64,000 nucleotides of DNA from Bettongia penicillata ogilbyi (lineage: Eukaryota; Chordata; Mammalia; Diprotodontia; Potoroidae): the NCBI GenBank assembly GCA_023548195.1, contig JAJHZJ010000082.1:558001-622000 (forward strand), written 5' to 3'. The number at the start of each line of letters is the position of its first letter. The first letter of the stretch is position 1. Below the pieces are notes generated by a model, which saw nothing but the letters and a program-made list of their open reading frames with translations, was not told the DNA's origin and ran no database searches. Made by a program: the position numbers and the translations under genes. Positions 46,010 through 56,234 of the stretch are shown here, in pieces.

Positions 46010-46300
46010 CATGCTCTTATCCTCCTAATCTATTCCATTTTGCATATGGGAACAACAATTTCTCTATTCTCAATTCCCACATTTTTTAACAAACAGTCCA
46101 CTAATTTCACACTGAAATTAAAATCTGGTTTTCTCCTGAGGATTCTTTGCTACCCTCTCTTCTAAAGAATCTTTCCCCTACTGCCTTTGTCAAGAAGAGG
46201 GCTGGGCATATTCTGTGCTCCTCAATGTTATTTTCCAGATCATTCCTCAATCTCCATCCCTCAATAACCTTTCCTTTTTTCAAGCCCATAACAATCTGTT
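46010..46300 (+). mobile_element. L2-like LINE fragment
   Basis: C/T-rich text with 'ctttcccctactgcctttgt' and 'tccctcaataacctttcctt' resembling L2 ORF2 strand composition. Weak. Confidence 0.35.
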
Positions 46301-46303
46301 TAC

Positions 46304-46556
46304 TGGGCAGCTAGGTGGCTCAATGGATAGAGTGCTGGGCCTGGAGTGAGGAAGATCTGAGTTCAAAAGTGGTCTCAGATATTTATTACTTATATGACCC
46401 TGAGCAAGTCGCTTAGTCCTATTTGCCTCAGTTTCCTCTTTTGTAAACTGTTCTGGAGAATGAATGGCAAAGCACTCCAATATCCTTGCCAAGAAAACCC
46501 CAAAACGGTTCACAAAGAGTCTGACACAACAGGGAAAAATCCAAATAAGCAACAAC
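46304..46556 (+). mobile_element. Marsupial tRNA-type SINE, full length
   Basis: Head 'gggcagctaggtggctcaat' with a tRNA-like A-box region, then 'catatgaccctgagcaagt'-type core, 'ggcaaagcactccaatatcc', 'gaaaaccccaaaacggttca' and tail 'aataagcaacaac'. The best reference copy here for the reverse copies at 2,322 and 18,877. Confidence 0.9.
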
Positions 46557-46689
46557 GTCACCCTCTCCTCTTCCTTATTGGGATTCTCTACCAAACTGAA
46601 TCTTAAATTGTGCCGGGACTTGAAAGGTGACACAGAGAAGAAAGGGAAGATGAACCACTAAATACTTGGAGTCAAGTTACAGGTATGAG

Positions 46690-47000
46690 CCATTTCCTGT
46701 AGTGAAGAGAGCTGGATTTTCTCAAGACATTTCTTGGATTCCAAGAAATAATTATATAGAACAAGAGGTCTCACTAGGAAAGAGGTCAACCAGTAATGGT
46801 CAGAGGATGTTGAGGAGTACTAAAGCTTCGATTTGTTGTCCTGACGAGTAGAAATCTGCTGTCATAGAAGGGTGTGCATCTATGAAGTGACAATCTCCTG
46901 AGACTTGTCAGAACTGACAACAACTACCCACACCTGGTAATTCATGTGGGGACAACTGATCCTGCCAGAGGAAACCTAGAAATAATTGCTAGAGATTACA
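46690..47000 (+). pseudogene. CR1/L3 LINE ORF1 remnant with esterase-type domain
   Basis: CR1-clade ORF1 proteins often carry an SGNH/GDSL-like esterase domain. At 46,922-46,999 the plus frame reads N-Y-P-H-L-V-I-H-V-G-T-T-D-P-A-R-G-N, the H-V-G-T-N-D-type block of that domain with N changed to T. Another frame upstream (46,800-46,848) reads R-S-T-K-A-S-I-C-C-P-D-E, which fits the region after the catalytic serine block. Frame breaks separate them, so it is dead. I know of no host gene with this exact text, but one cannot be excluded without a search. Confidence 0.7.
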
Positions 47001-47135
47001 ATGATTCAAATGGATTTGGGAAAGCCATTTCTGGTCTGTGGGATTCAATTTCCTTGCATCTTTAAAAAGGAGGGGGTTGGATTTGAGGATCTCTAAGGTT
47101 CCTCCAAGCTCTAAACCCTATGATGCCCTGAGCCT
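47001..47135 (+). mobile_element. MIR-type 3' end
   Basis: 'gggattcaatttccttgcat', 'ttggatttgaggatctctaa', 'ttcctccaagctctaaa' fit a MIR-like 3' end. Confidence 0.6.
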
Positions 47136-47227
47136 GTAAGTTCTGGTCAACTATGATTTATGAGTCTTTTTTTCTACATCTTATCTCCTCAACTAGTGTG
47201 TAAGCTTGTTAAGAGCTCAAACTATCT

Positions 47228-47425
47228 AGTACAGTGGACTAGAAAGAGAACTCGATTTGGAGTCAGGCTTCTGGGACCCAATTCCAATGCTGTCACTCAC
47301 TACCTATGTGATTGGGAAATCACTTGCCCTCTTTGGCCTCAATTTCTTCATCTCTAAAGTGAGGGATTATAGTGAATGATCTCTGTGGTACTTTCTGTGA
47401 AACTACAAGTCCTGAATTGGGTCTT
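47228..47425 (+). mobile_element. MIR/Ther SINE
   Basis: 'gatttggagtcaggcttctg', 'cactacctatgtgattggga', 'ctcaatttcttcatctctaa', 'gattatagtgaatgatctct'. Confidence 0.8.
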
Positions 47426-47529
47426 CTCCTCACCCCCTCACCCTCCACTATTTAGATTAAGGCTTCAGGAGAAAAAGATAAATTTGGGAAAGTGCAAAGC
47501 TGGGCAAGAAAAGGCTTTGATTTTAAAAA

Positions 47530-48152
47530 AAAAAAAAGGACTCGTGTACAAAAACATTTGTAACAGCTCTTTTTGTGGTGGCAAAGAATTAGAAATTGAG
47601 GGGCTATTCATCAATTGGAGAATAGCTAAACAAGCTGTGGTCTATGATTGTGATGGAATGCTATTGTACTAGAAGAAATAATGAGCAGGAGGCTTTCAGA
47701 AAACCCTGGGAAGACTTACATGGTGCAAAGTGAAGTAAGTAGAACCTGGAGAACAAAGTACACAGTAACAGCAATATTGTATGATGAACAACTGTGTAAG
47801 ACTTAGCTATACTCAACAATACAATGATCCAAGACAATTCCGAAGGACTTGTGATGGAAAAATGCTCCCCACCTCCAAAGAAAGTACTGATGACCTATGA
47901 ATACCGATCAAAGCATGCCTTTTTACTTTATTTTTTGTTGGGAGTTTTTTTGGCCTGTTTTCTTCCATGGATTGATTAGCATGGAAATATATTTTGTCTG
48001 ACTGCATATGTATAAACTATATGAAGTTGCTTGCCTTCTCCAAAAGGGGATAGGGAAGAGAGGGAGAGAGAGAATTTGGAACTCAAAATTTTAAAAAACA
48101 AATGTTAAAAAAAAATTTTATATGTAACTGGAATTTTTTTTTTTTAAAGAAA
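47530..48152 (+). mobile_element. L1 3' end, 5' truncated
   Basis: Starts near the ORF2 end ('cagctctttttgtggtggca', 'caattggagaatagctaaac'), passes 'gaagacttacatggtgcaaa', 'atgatccaagacaattccga', and ends with the L1 3' UTR 'gaatttggaactcaaaattt' and an A-rich tail. An A-run (47,527-47,536) precedes it. Confidence 0.9.
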
Positions 48153-48559
48153 AGGGCTAGACCAGGGCTAAACATATAATAATGATAGGTTCTTAGCCAG
48201 GGATGTAATAAGAAGTACACTTAATAGACACTGTTAAAAATACATGTATATTGTGTCCCAAAAATCTCAGTGCATTTTAAAGCTTAAGACTTTGGGGATA
48301 CCTTGTATTTGCCTGAGGTCTTGAGAATGTGATCAAGAGGGCTTTAAAATGAAAAGGTAAGCAGGGAGGGGAATGAGGAAAGAGAGAGACAGAAAGACAG
48401 AGAGAGCAGAGAACTGTTGATGTATATATGCCAAGTCAGATGCTATAGAGAATTATTAATAGGTATGGTGCAGAAAGAAAAATGTCAGAAAAGACCAGTA
48501 ATTCATAGGCTATATCCAAGAAAAGAACTAGCAAAAAAGCCTATGGCCTCATCGACACA
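48153..48559. other. Unassigned, A/G-rich
   Basis: A purine-rich patch lies at 48,360-48,412. No family recognised. Confidence 0.4.
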
Positions 48560-50465
48560 AATACACAAAAGAGAGATCCTAATGTAAGGGGCTAATAATT
48601 GAAACTTGGTAGTAACAGATTCATGACCGTAGTATAGCCTGGAATAATTCAAAAGGAATAGAGCTGACTAAAGAGGGTTATAAGTAGCAGCACAGATTAA
48701 CAAAATATAATTGTTTTTCACTTTTGGTTTTATCGATGTTTTTTGTTCTTATGTTACATTCACATAGAGATTACTTCCATTTCCTAAGAGGTCTTTTGCA
48801 ACCAAGTGAAAACAGTTCAGTAAAACTCATAAATAGTGACTTTATTTGAAACCACAAGCAACATGTGAAAGGGAAAACAAGATCCAGAACGTTTGGGCAA
48901 GAACCTGACAAGGGAAAAACCGGGAGTCATGGGTATAGACTACAGATTACCTGGACAGGCGGAATAAACAGATAAGGAATTTGGGAAACATCACAAACTT
49001 GGTATGGAGGCATGATAATATAATGACTCAGAAGTTCAATTATCTGGATGTCTGGAGTTCTCTTTGTTTAAAGGAGAACAACTATTGACTCTTAACTTGC
49101 CCCAATGATAACTTCATTCTTCAAAAGGAGAGAGGAAACAACATTGCTCCAGTTCTAATTCTGACCAAAAGGGACTTCTTGTCAAAGTAAGAATTATGGG
49201 AACTTTAGGGGAAAGTGATTACTAAATCTTAGAATTTGTGAGGGAAAAGCCTGACATAATATAACCTATACATACTGAAGATTTTGAAAGAATGGATTTC
49301 AACAGGTTCAGAAAAAAGGCCAAAAAGCTTACAGGGTGGGTCAAAAAAGGATGTGAAGCCCACAAGAATGAAATTCAGAAGATATAAGCAGGAACAATTC
49401 CAATAAGGCGCCTACAGACACCAATGTGGGGGCACAAGGAGGTTACTGAATAACTAATAACAGAATAACTAAGGCATTTTAAAAAGACTTGTAAAAGAGA
49501 TATACAAGGGAAAGTGATGAGGATGAATAAAAATGATTGATATGGACCTATAAGAATATTGTCCGGAAATCTACAGCTTAGAATGAGCTGATGCAATTAA
49601 TGGATGCCAAAAGGCAATAATAGGCCCTTTGAAAATAGCCTATTTGAGGCTAACAGGTAAATTTTTTTAAAATGGTGGAGCTATTGCTCAGGACAAATGG
49701 GATGATACCTGACAAAGGAGAGGGAAGAAAATGTCTTACCTTTTTTCTGGTTTTGGGAGAGGCAGAGAGAGTCAAGAGAATGATTTTTGGATTAAGGACA
49801 AAACAAGAATGACTGATTAGCCGAGAGGTGAGAAGAAAGCTAACTGAAGAGGTAGAAAGGGAGTACCTAGCTGCCCTTAATGAGTTCAAGTCACTAGACT
49901 CTGATGAACTACATTCCATTTTATAGAAAGAATCGGTTGATGTAATTGCTCAGCCACACTCATTTAAAAAATCAAATTCACAAGTAAAGAATAAAAAGTG
50001 GACGGCTAGAGAGCAGTTTGTGTGAAAAAAAGATATACATAGTTCACTGCAATAGAGATGACTACAAGTTCTGAGTCAAATGTGACATAGCACCCAAAAC
50101 CCCCCAAGGTTATGTAGGTTACAACAAGAACGGAGAAGTGTAGAATAAAGGAAGTGATGGTCCCCCTGTATTCTGTCTGTATTCAAGCACTAATTGAAGG
50201 ACTTGAAGAATGTTTAAAGAAGATCAGGGAGGCCATGGTCGCTGTTTCTCTATGTGGCCTTATCAGCTATAAGAGGAAATTTGCAGAGTGGCAGATTTTA
50301 GCTCAATGTAAGGAAAAATCTTCCTAATATTTAGAGATTTCCAAAAGTGGAATTGATTATTTTCAGTGATGATAGGTTTGTCAGGGATGGTATGGTATAG
50401 AGGGAATACTGTTTAGGGACAAGCTAAAATAGAAAGTCTCACAGTTTGATTCCAATTCTGAGACT
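48560..50465 (+). mobile_element. Long decayed L3/CR1 LINE
   Basis: The 3' end is clear: 'ggctagagagcagtttgtgt', 'gaagtgatggtccccctgta', 'agctcaatgtaaggaaaaat', 'ccaaaagtggaattgattat'. At 49,861-49,960 the plus frame reads N-E-F-K-S-L-D-S-D-E-L-H, the segment just before the CR1 reverse transcriptase. Text between that and 49,975 is missing the polymerase core. The part before 49,300 is assigned only by continuity. Confidence 0.65.
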
Positions 50466-50885
50466 ATGATCTTGTGACAATAGCAACTGGCCAAAAATCT
50501 ATCTAAATACCCTGCCATAATTCTTGCAGACTTCAACACTCATGTTAATAAACCCTCTTAATATCTGGCCATACATTCAACTTCAACTCCACTAACTTCC
50601 TTTTCACCCTACCAGTCACATGCCCATATGATCTCTCTATCACAGGGAACCAAAACGAATCCACCAACTATAATAACTACATCAAAATCCAAGATCATGG
50701 ACTTTGAAATTTGATTCTCTGCCCATAATTTCCTGTCTTTCCACTTCTCCTGCTCACACTAAATCCATTCTGGACATGATTTCCAGTCTCAGACACACCA
50801 CTGTTCTCCCAATACATTTTCCCCTAATTTTGGCTTCATGACCAACTTTCATTCCATTTTCTTCTGTTTACCTTTCATTGTTTGC
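50466..50885 (+). mobile_element. L2 LINE ORF2 endonuclease fragment
   Basis: 'attcttgcagacttcaacac' translates to I-L-A-D-F-N-T, the L2 endonuclease G/A-D-F-N motif. 'ccttttcaccctaccagtca' and 'ccactgttctcccaatacat' follow in L2 order. Confidence 0.7.
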
Positions 50886-51989
50886 CCCTAGAATTACATG
50901 CCCCCCGTTTGACTTTTAAAAATTAAATTACATACTTTTAAATCAACAAAAGTTGACTTCCCCCCCCCTTCCCCACTCTCATTGAGAAACAAAGAAAAAC
51001 AAAACTCCTGTTACAAATCTGAATAGTCTAGCAAAACAAATTCTCTAAGTGGCTGGTCATGTGAAAAAGATGTCTCAGGCTGTACTAGGAGTTCTTTTCT
51101 TCTCCATCAGGAAGTGGACAGCATGTTTCATCATGAGTCCTCTGGAATTGTGGTTGGCACATCAATCAGAGTTTTTAAGTCTTTCAAAATTGTATTTAAA
51201 ACGTTATTTTATAAATTGTTTTCCTGGGTCTGTTCACTTCACCCTCTCTCAATTTATACAAATATTCCCAGGTTTCTCCAAAATCATCCCCTTCATCTTT
51301 TCTTGCAACACAATAGTTCCATCACATTCACATACCACAATATGTTCAACTATCTCCCAAATAATGGACATCTCAATTTCTAATTTTTTGCCACCAAAGA
51401 AAAGCTGCTATAAATATTTTTATGGATCCTTAGAGTTTGTTTTGTTTAGGACTAGTCCTTCCCTTATTCGGTCCTTTATCTTCACTCTCTCCCTTTTCCA
51501 TTTTGCCATCATTTCTCTGTTGAGTAAAAAATATTCTATATTCATTTCTCCCCAGTGAGGTTCAAATGTCAGCCATTCTCTCCACACCTTCTTTTTGTCT
51601 GTATAGATTCTATGTATGTACTCTGATTATGTGAGATAATTTTCTCCATCCTTCCTCTCCCTCCTCCATAGAGTATTCCTCTTCCATTTCCTTTCCATTC
51701 TTCTGTCAAGATCAAAAAACATAACAAACCACTCCTCGAACATCTGCTTAATTAGATTATCTCTATAACCCCTGATAATTATAGGGCTCTGAAGGGACTG
51801 ACTGATAAATCATCTGCTCATATTGAATATAAAAATTTCTCCTCATTTAGTCCCTTATGATTCCTTATTCATGCTTACCTTTTTATGTTTCTCTTGACTC
51901 TCATGTTTGCTCTTCTGTATTTCTAAAGAGCTCTATTTTTTGTTTGTTTTTGTTTTTCAATCAGGAATGCTTGGAATTTCTCTATTTCA

Positions 51990-52680
51990 CTACAGTATAT
52001 CTCCCTCTCCTTCCAGAAATATACTCAGTTTTTCTGGGTAAGTTATTCCTTGCTTTGACTTCTGGAATGTAATATTACAAGTTTTCTGATGCTTCAGAGT
52101 GGTGGTTGATAAATCCTGACTTGTACCTTCTTGGTATTTGAATTCTTTTTTTCTGGTTGATTGCAGTATTTTTTCTTTGCCTTGGAAGATCTGGAATTTT
52201 GCTATAATGTTACTGGTAGTTTTCATTTGGCATTTCTTTCGAGAAGCAATGGGTATATTCTTTCTATTTCTACTTTGCATTCTTGTTCTAAAATGTCTGG
52301 GCCATTTTCTTTTATGATTTCTCAAAATATGATGCTTAGGCTCTTTTTTTCTGGTCATGATTGTCAGGTAGTCTAATGATTCTTAAATGCTCTCTCTTTG
52401 ACATTTTCCAGGCTAGTTGATTTTCCTGATATAAATACCTCATATTTTCTTCCATTTTTTCAGTCTTTTGATTTAAATTCATTATTTCTTGTCATCTCAT
52501 GGAGACAATTCTCCAATTTTATCTGTTTTAATTTTCACAAAATTTGTTACTTGGGCAAGGTTTTGTATTTTTTGTTTTAAGCTGATAATTGTTTCTAATT
52601 CTCTCATTTCTTTTCTAATATTTTCCCCTAGTACTCTCACTTCATTTATAAAAATAATTGAACCTTTTTATTAAAAAAAA
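51990..52680 (-). pseudogene. L1 ORF1 remnant
   Basis: Minus-strand frame 51,990-52,358 shows N-I-I-A-K-F-Q and K-E-K-I-L-Q blocks and a degraded Y-P-E-K-L-S, matching the ORF1p central and C-terminal domains. Upstream to 52,680 is the coiled-coil part. A probable start codon, by comparison with the element at 62,733, lies at 53,260. Confidence 0.75.
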
Positions 52681-52686
52681 AAAAAC
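52674..52686 (+). repeat. A-run
   Basis: An A homopolymer of about 13 bases left of the inserted composite repeat. It may mark an insertion edge. Confidence 0.85.
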
Positions 52687-52741
52687 TTATTTCATCTCTT
52701 TTAAGATGTCTAGTTGAACTCATGCCCAAGCTGTTAGACTT

Positions 52742-53110
52742 AGAAAACTGGTATTAAGATGAGCTTTAGCTTCAGGAAGAAGTTCAGGATTATTAAAAGA
52801 GCCTTGCAATTTCCAAATGGTAATCTCTCTTACTTTCCTCCTCATGTCTAATTCTAGTCCCAGTTTATCCACGTACAGTATCTAGACAATATGTATACTG
52901 ATGGATGAGCTCTTTAGGTAGGTCATAAGCTGGACAATAGGTATTCTTCCTCCACTTGTTTTTTTTTGTGTGGATGATCAGGCTAAACTCTTAATTTGAT
53001 TCGGATCTTTTCCAGGAATATGTACAGTGTTCCAAGGCTTGATATAACCAACAGCTTTCGTGTGTGTGTGTGTTTTCTGTCATTTTTTTCAGTTGTGTTC
53101 AATTCTTTGT
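52742..53110. repeat. Unnamed dispersed repeat, copy 2 (with SINE tail)
   Basis: Same orientation and order as 18,535-18,905, through a GT run and the SINE tail 'cagttgtgttcaattctttg', where similarity stops and T/G-rich text begins. Lies inside an L1 ORF1, so this copy was inserted after that L1. Confidence 0.8.
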
Positions 53111-53519
53111 TTTTTGTTGGGTTTTTGTTTTGTTTTGTTTTGGGGTTTTTTTGAGATTTAGCTTGTAGATATTTTGGAGTGATTGTCTTTTGTGGGGGTT
53201 GTGTCTGGAGTGGCCTTATCACTACTTTTTAATGGTGGTATTCTTTTTATGTTTGCTCATTCTTTTAGCCTACTTGCTGACCTTGGACTTTATGCTATGT
53301 TCTTCACACTTCTCAAGGAGATGTCTAGACTGAGTGTGGGAATGTGTAGGCTGAGTGTGGGTGTATTTTCTTTGCCCCTGTTGCTGCTTTCTTGGGGTAT
53401 TGAATATTGTTATTCCATGATCTTTGCAATATTTCAGGCCAGCAACCTGAAAGCTAAGCTTTCAGTGCCCTCAAAGTGGTCTGGTTACAGGTAAAATATT
53501 CCATCCTCTGACTTCTGTC

Positions 53520-53842
53520 ATTTTTACTGGCTGTCTGCCATGCCTGAAATGCCCTCTCTCCTCATTTCCACATACTGACTTCCCTGGCATCCTTCAAATT
53601 TCATATAAAATCCCATCTTCAACAGAAAACCTTCCTGAATTCCCCTTAATTCTAATGCCTGGTCTCTAATGATTATTTCAAATGTCTCCTTTATACAGCT
53701 TGATTGTACATAGTTGCTTACATGTTGTTTTCTCCATTGAACTGTGAGCTCCTTGAAAGGAGAGGCTGTTTTTTGGCTTCCTTTGTATCCCCTGCTTAGT
53801 ATTAAACAGATACTAAATAAATGTTTCCCAAATGATGACAAA
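53520..53842 (+). mobile_element. L2 LINE 3' end within L1 5' UTR text
   Basis: 'ctgccatgcctgaaatgccc', 'ggcatccttcaaatttcata', 'actgtgagctccttgaaagg', 'agatactaaataaatgtttc'. L1 5' UTR-like text lies on both sides. Confidence 0.8.
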
Positions 53843-54185
53843 GTTTAAAAACTACCTTCATCTGAGCTTTGAAAGTTCCTAAAAGTGGGGTCTGAGAAAT
53901 ACACCGGTGGGCTTGCCCTGGTCAGAGTTGCAATAGATTGCTACCAGAACTCAGTCACTAGAAGCTAGCTGGAAAATTCTATGGTTTGGAGGGAAAGATT
54001 ATTTAGGTTCCCCTTTGGTGTGGGACTCCTGCTCCAGTTATTCCCTTGTAGTTATCAAATGGATTAGAAGCTAGAACTGAGATCCTGTTCCACTTCCAAA
54101 GTCAGAACCACATAGCTATTCCTTGCTTTTGAATTTGTTTCTTTTCTCAGTATATAGCCTAGGGCCAACTCTTTTCTTTCTTTCT

Positions 54186-54400
54186 TTCTTTTCTTATTAT
54201 TTTTATTTATTTTCAGTGTTCTACAATAACCACATAACTTAGATTATTATTTTCCCCTTCCTCCCCACTCCCTCCCCAAGATGGCATACAATTTTGTATA
54301 AGTTCTACACGTACATTCCTATTAAATACATTTTCACTATAGTCATGCTGTGTTGAAGAATTAAAATGAGTGGGGGAAATCCCAAACAAACCAAAACGTA

Positions 54401-54435
<35 letters not shown>

Positions 54436-55466
54436 TGATCTGCTACATTCTGCGATTGAATTCCATAGTTCTTTCTCTGGATGTGGAAGGTATTTTGCCT
54501 TAAAAGAATTTTTGGGAATTTTTTTAAGTCCTTGTATTGCAATGAAGTTCCAAGTCTACCAGAAAAAACTCACACACTGTGGTCGTTGCTGTGCACCAAG
54601 TTCTCCTGGTTCTGCTCCTTTCGCTCAGTATCACATCATATAAGTCTTGCCAGGCCTCTCTAAAGTCTTCCTATTCATCATTTCTTATAGCACAATAGTA
54701 TTCCATTACATTCATATACCATAATTTATTCAGTCATTCCTCAATTGATGGGCATCCCCTTTGATTTCCAGTTTTTGGCCACCACAAAGAATGCTGCTTT
54801 AAATATTTTTGTACATGTGGGACCCTTTCCCATTTTTATGATCTCTTGGAGATACAGTCCTAGAAGAGGTATTGCTGGGTCAAAGGGTAAGCACATTTTT
54901 GTAACCCTTTGGGCATAGTTCCAAATGTTCTCCAGAAGGGTTGGATCAGCTCACAGCTCCACCAACAGTGTATTAGTGTTCCAACTCTCCCACATCCTCT
55001 CCAACATTTATCATCTTCCTGTTCTGTCATGTTTGCCAATCTGATAGGTGTGATGTGGTACCTGCGCCACCTCTTTTCTCTGGAATGCCACCCCTAAGTG
55101 CAAGTCCCTTTCATAGTCTGCTCTGGATTTGTTACCTGAAACTGGTTAGTGAGTGACAATGGAGCTGCTAGTTGATAACTTTTCCTGCACCTGCACAAAG
55201 TCAGGTCCTTCTTTGTTGGATCTGGAACCTTTTCTTGCCCTGATGCCCAGGCTCTCCCTGCATGCTCTGAGTTTTATGATTAGACTCTGTTCCCAGTGTT
55301 TGCAGAACTCTCTGTTTCCCTTTGCTGACCTGGGCTAGAAAATGACTTACGTTTTTTTTCTTGGATTTCCCAATCAGAATGTAGTCTGGTGTTTTTTCTA
55401 GATCTGTGTGGAGGAGCTGTGAGGTAGAACTCAGCTGTACTTCCCTGCTACTCCACCATCTTCTCC
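54186..55466 (-). mobile_element. L1 reduced to its two ends, antisense
   Basis: Reverse 3' UTR and ORF2 end (54,186-55,062: 'ctctggatgtggaaggtatt', 'tgggtcaaagggtaagcaca', 'ctgataggtgtgatgtggta') run directly into reverse 5' UTR (55,066-55,466: 'aatcagaatgtagtctggtg', 'ctactccaccatcttctcca'). All of ORF1 and nearly all of ORF2 are missing. The outer ends look complete. Confidence 0.8.
54402..54433 (+). repeat. (AC)n microsatellite
   Basis: About 15 AC units inside the L1 3' UTR. Confidence 0.95.
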
Positions 55467-55499
55467 AGTCTGACATTTTAATGTTCCTGATATGAAAAT

Positions 55500-55768
55500 T
55501 CTCAACCCTGGATAATTCCCATTATTCATTTTTTTTTTCCTCTTCCTGCTCCCAGGCTGTTAAACGTTGCTGAAGAAAGTTGTGATACCAAACTGATTTT
55601 ACTCACTACAAACATGATACTGATCCTTAAGTTCAGTCTTCGTTTCTGCTTGATATATTTCTACCCTGCTCTTACTAACTCCTTATTTCAAGTCCCTCTG
55701 GTACTATTCCAAGTCTTCTCTTCTCAGGATCCCTACTCTACCCAAAGAATTACAGTCTCTGTGTGTTA
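55500..55768 (+). mobile_element. Possible L2 LINE fragment
   Basis: C/T-rich strand with 'ctctggtactattccaagtc' and 'ttctcaggatccctactcta'. Placement in L2 is tentative. Confidence 0.35.
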
Positions 55769-55769
55769 T

Positions 55770-55946
55770 ATAGCTAGAAGGAATCTCAGATTTCATTTAG
55801 TCTAACTCCATTTTATGACTGGGGAAACTGAGAGCTATATATAACATATAACAATGAAACACTAAGAGATGAAATGACAGCTAGTAAACCAGAGAGGTGG
55901 GGTTCCAACTCAGATCTCCTGAATTCAAATCCAGAGCTTATTCTAG
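55770..55946 (-). mobile_element. MIR-type SINE, antisense
   Basis: 'gctagaaggaatctcagatt', 'attttatgactggggaaact', 'ggggttccaactcagatctc', 'ttcaaatccagagcttattc'. Confidence 0.75.
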
Positions 55947-55947
55947 A

Positions 55948-56035
55948 AGCAGCAGCAGCAGTAGTGGTAGGAATAGTAGGAGTAGCAGTAATGATAATAG
56001 TAGGAGTAGCAACAGCAGCAGCAGCAATAGTAGAT
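55948..56035 (+). repeat. Imperfect trinucleotide (AGN) array
   Basis: About 29 triplets, mostly AGC and AGT/AGG with AAC/AAT variants, bounded by pure AGC runs at both ends (55,950-55,962 and 56,013-56,024). Confidence 0.9.
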
Positions 56036-56074
56036 AAGAGTTTTAAGGTTTTCCACAGCAGTAGCATCTAGTTT

Positions 56075-56230
56075 CTCTTGCTTTCTTCTGGCATAGAAGA
56101 AAAGGTATTACTATTCCTCACTAAAGCTAATCCCTCTACCTGCATCTTTGATCCCACTTATTCCTTCTTCCTCAAAGGTCTTATTTCTAGCAATGAGTTG
56201 CTCTCTTTCATATATCTTCCATGTGTCTTG
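56075..56230 (+). mobile_element. L2 LINE ORF2 fragment
   Basis: 'actaaagctaatccctctac' and 'tgcatctttgatcccactta' match an L2 coding-strand block. Confidence 0.6.
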
Positions 56231-56234
56231 CACA

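Larger units (their letters stand above)
50886..54178 (-). mobile_element. L1/HAL1-like element lacking most of ORF2, antisense
   Basis: From left: reverse 3' UTR and ORF2 end (50,886-51,425), spacer, ORF1 (51,880-52,680 and 53,125-53,260) and 5' UTR (to about 54,178). The bulk of ORF2 is absent, as in 'half-L1' elements. It is interrupted by the dispersed composite repeat (52,742-53,110) and by an L2 3' end (53,520-53,840). Confidence 0.7.

Noticed and set aside
51049..51558. 169-codon plus-strand open frame
   Set aside because: It is the wrong strand of an antisense L1 3' end. The same text pattern recurs at 28,320, 30,370 and 60,603.
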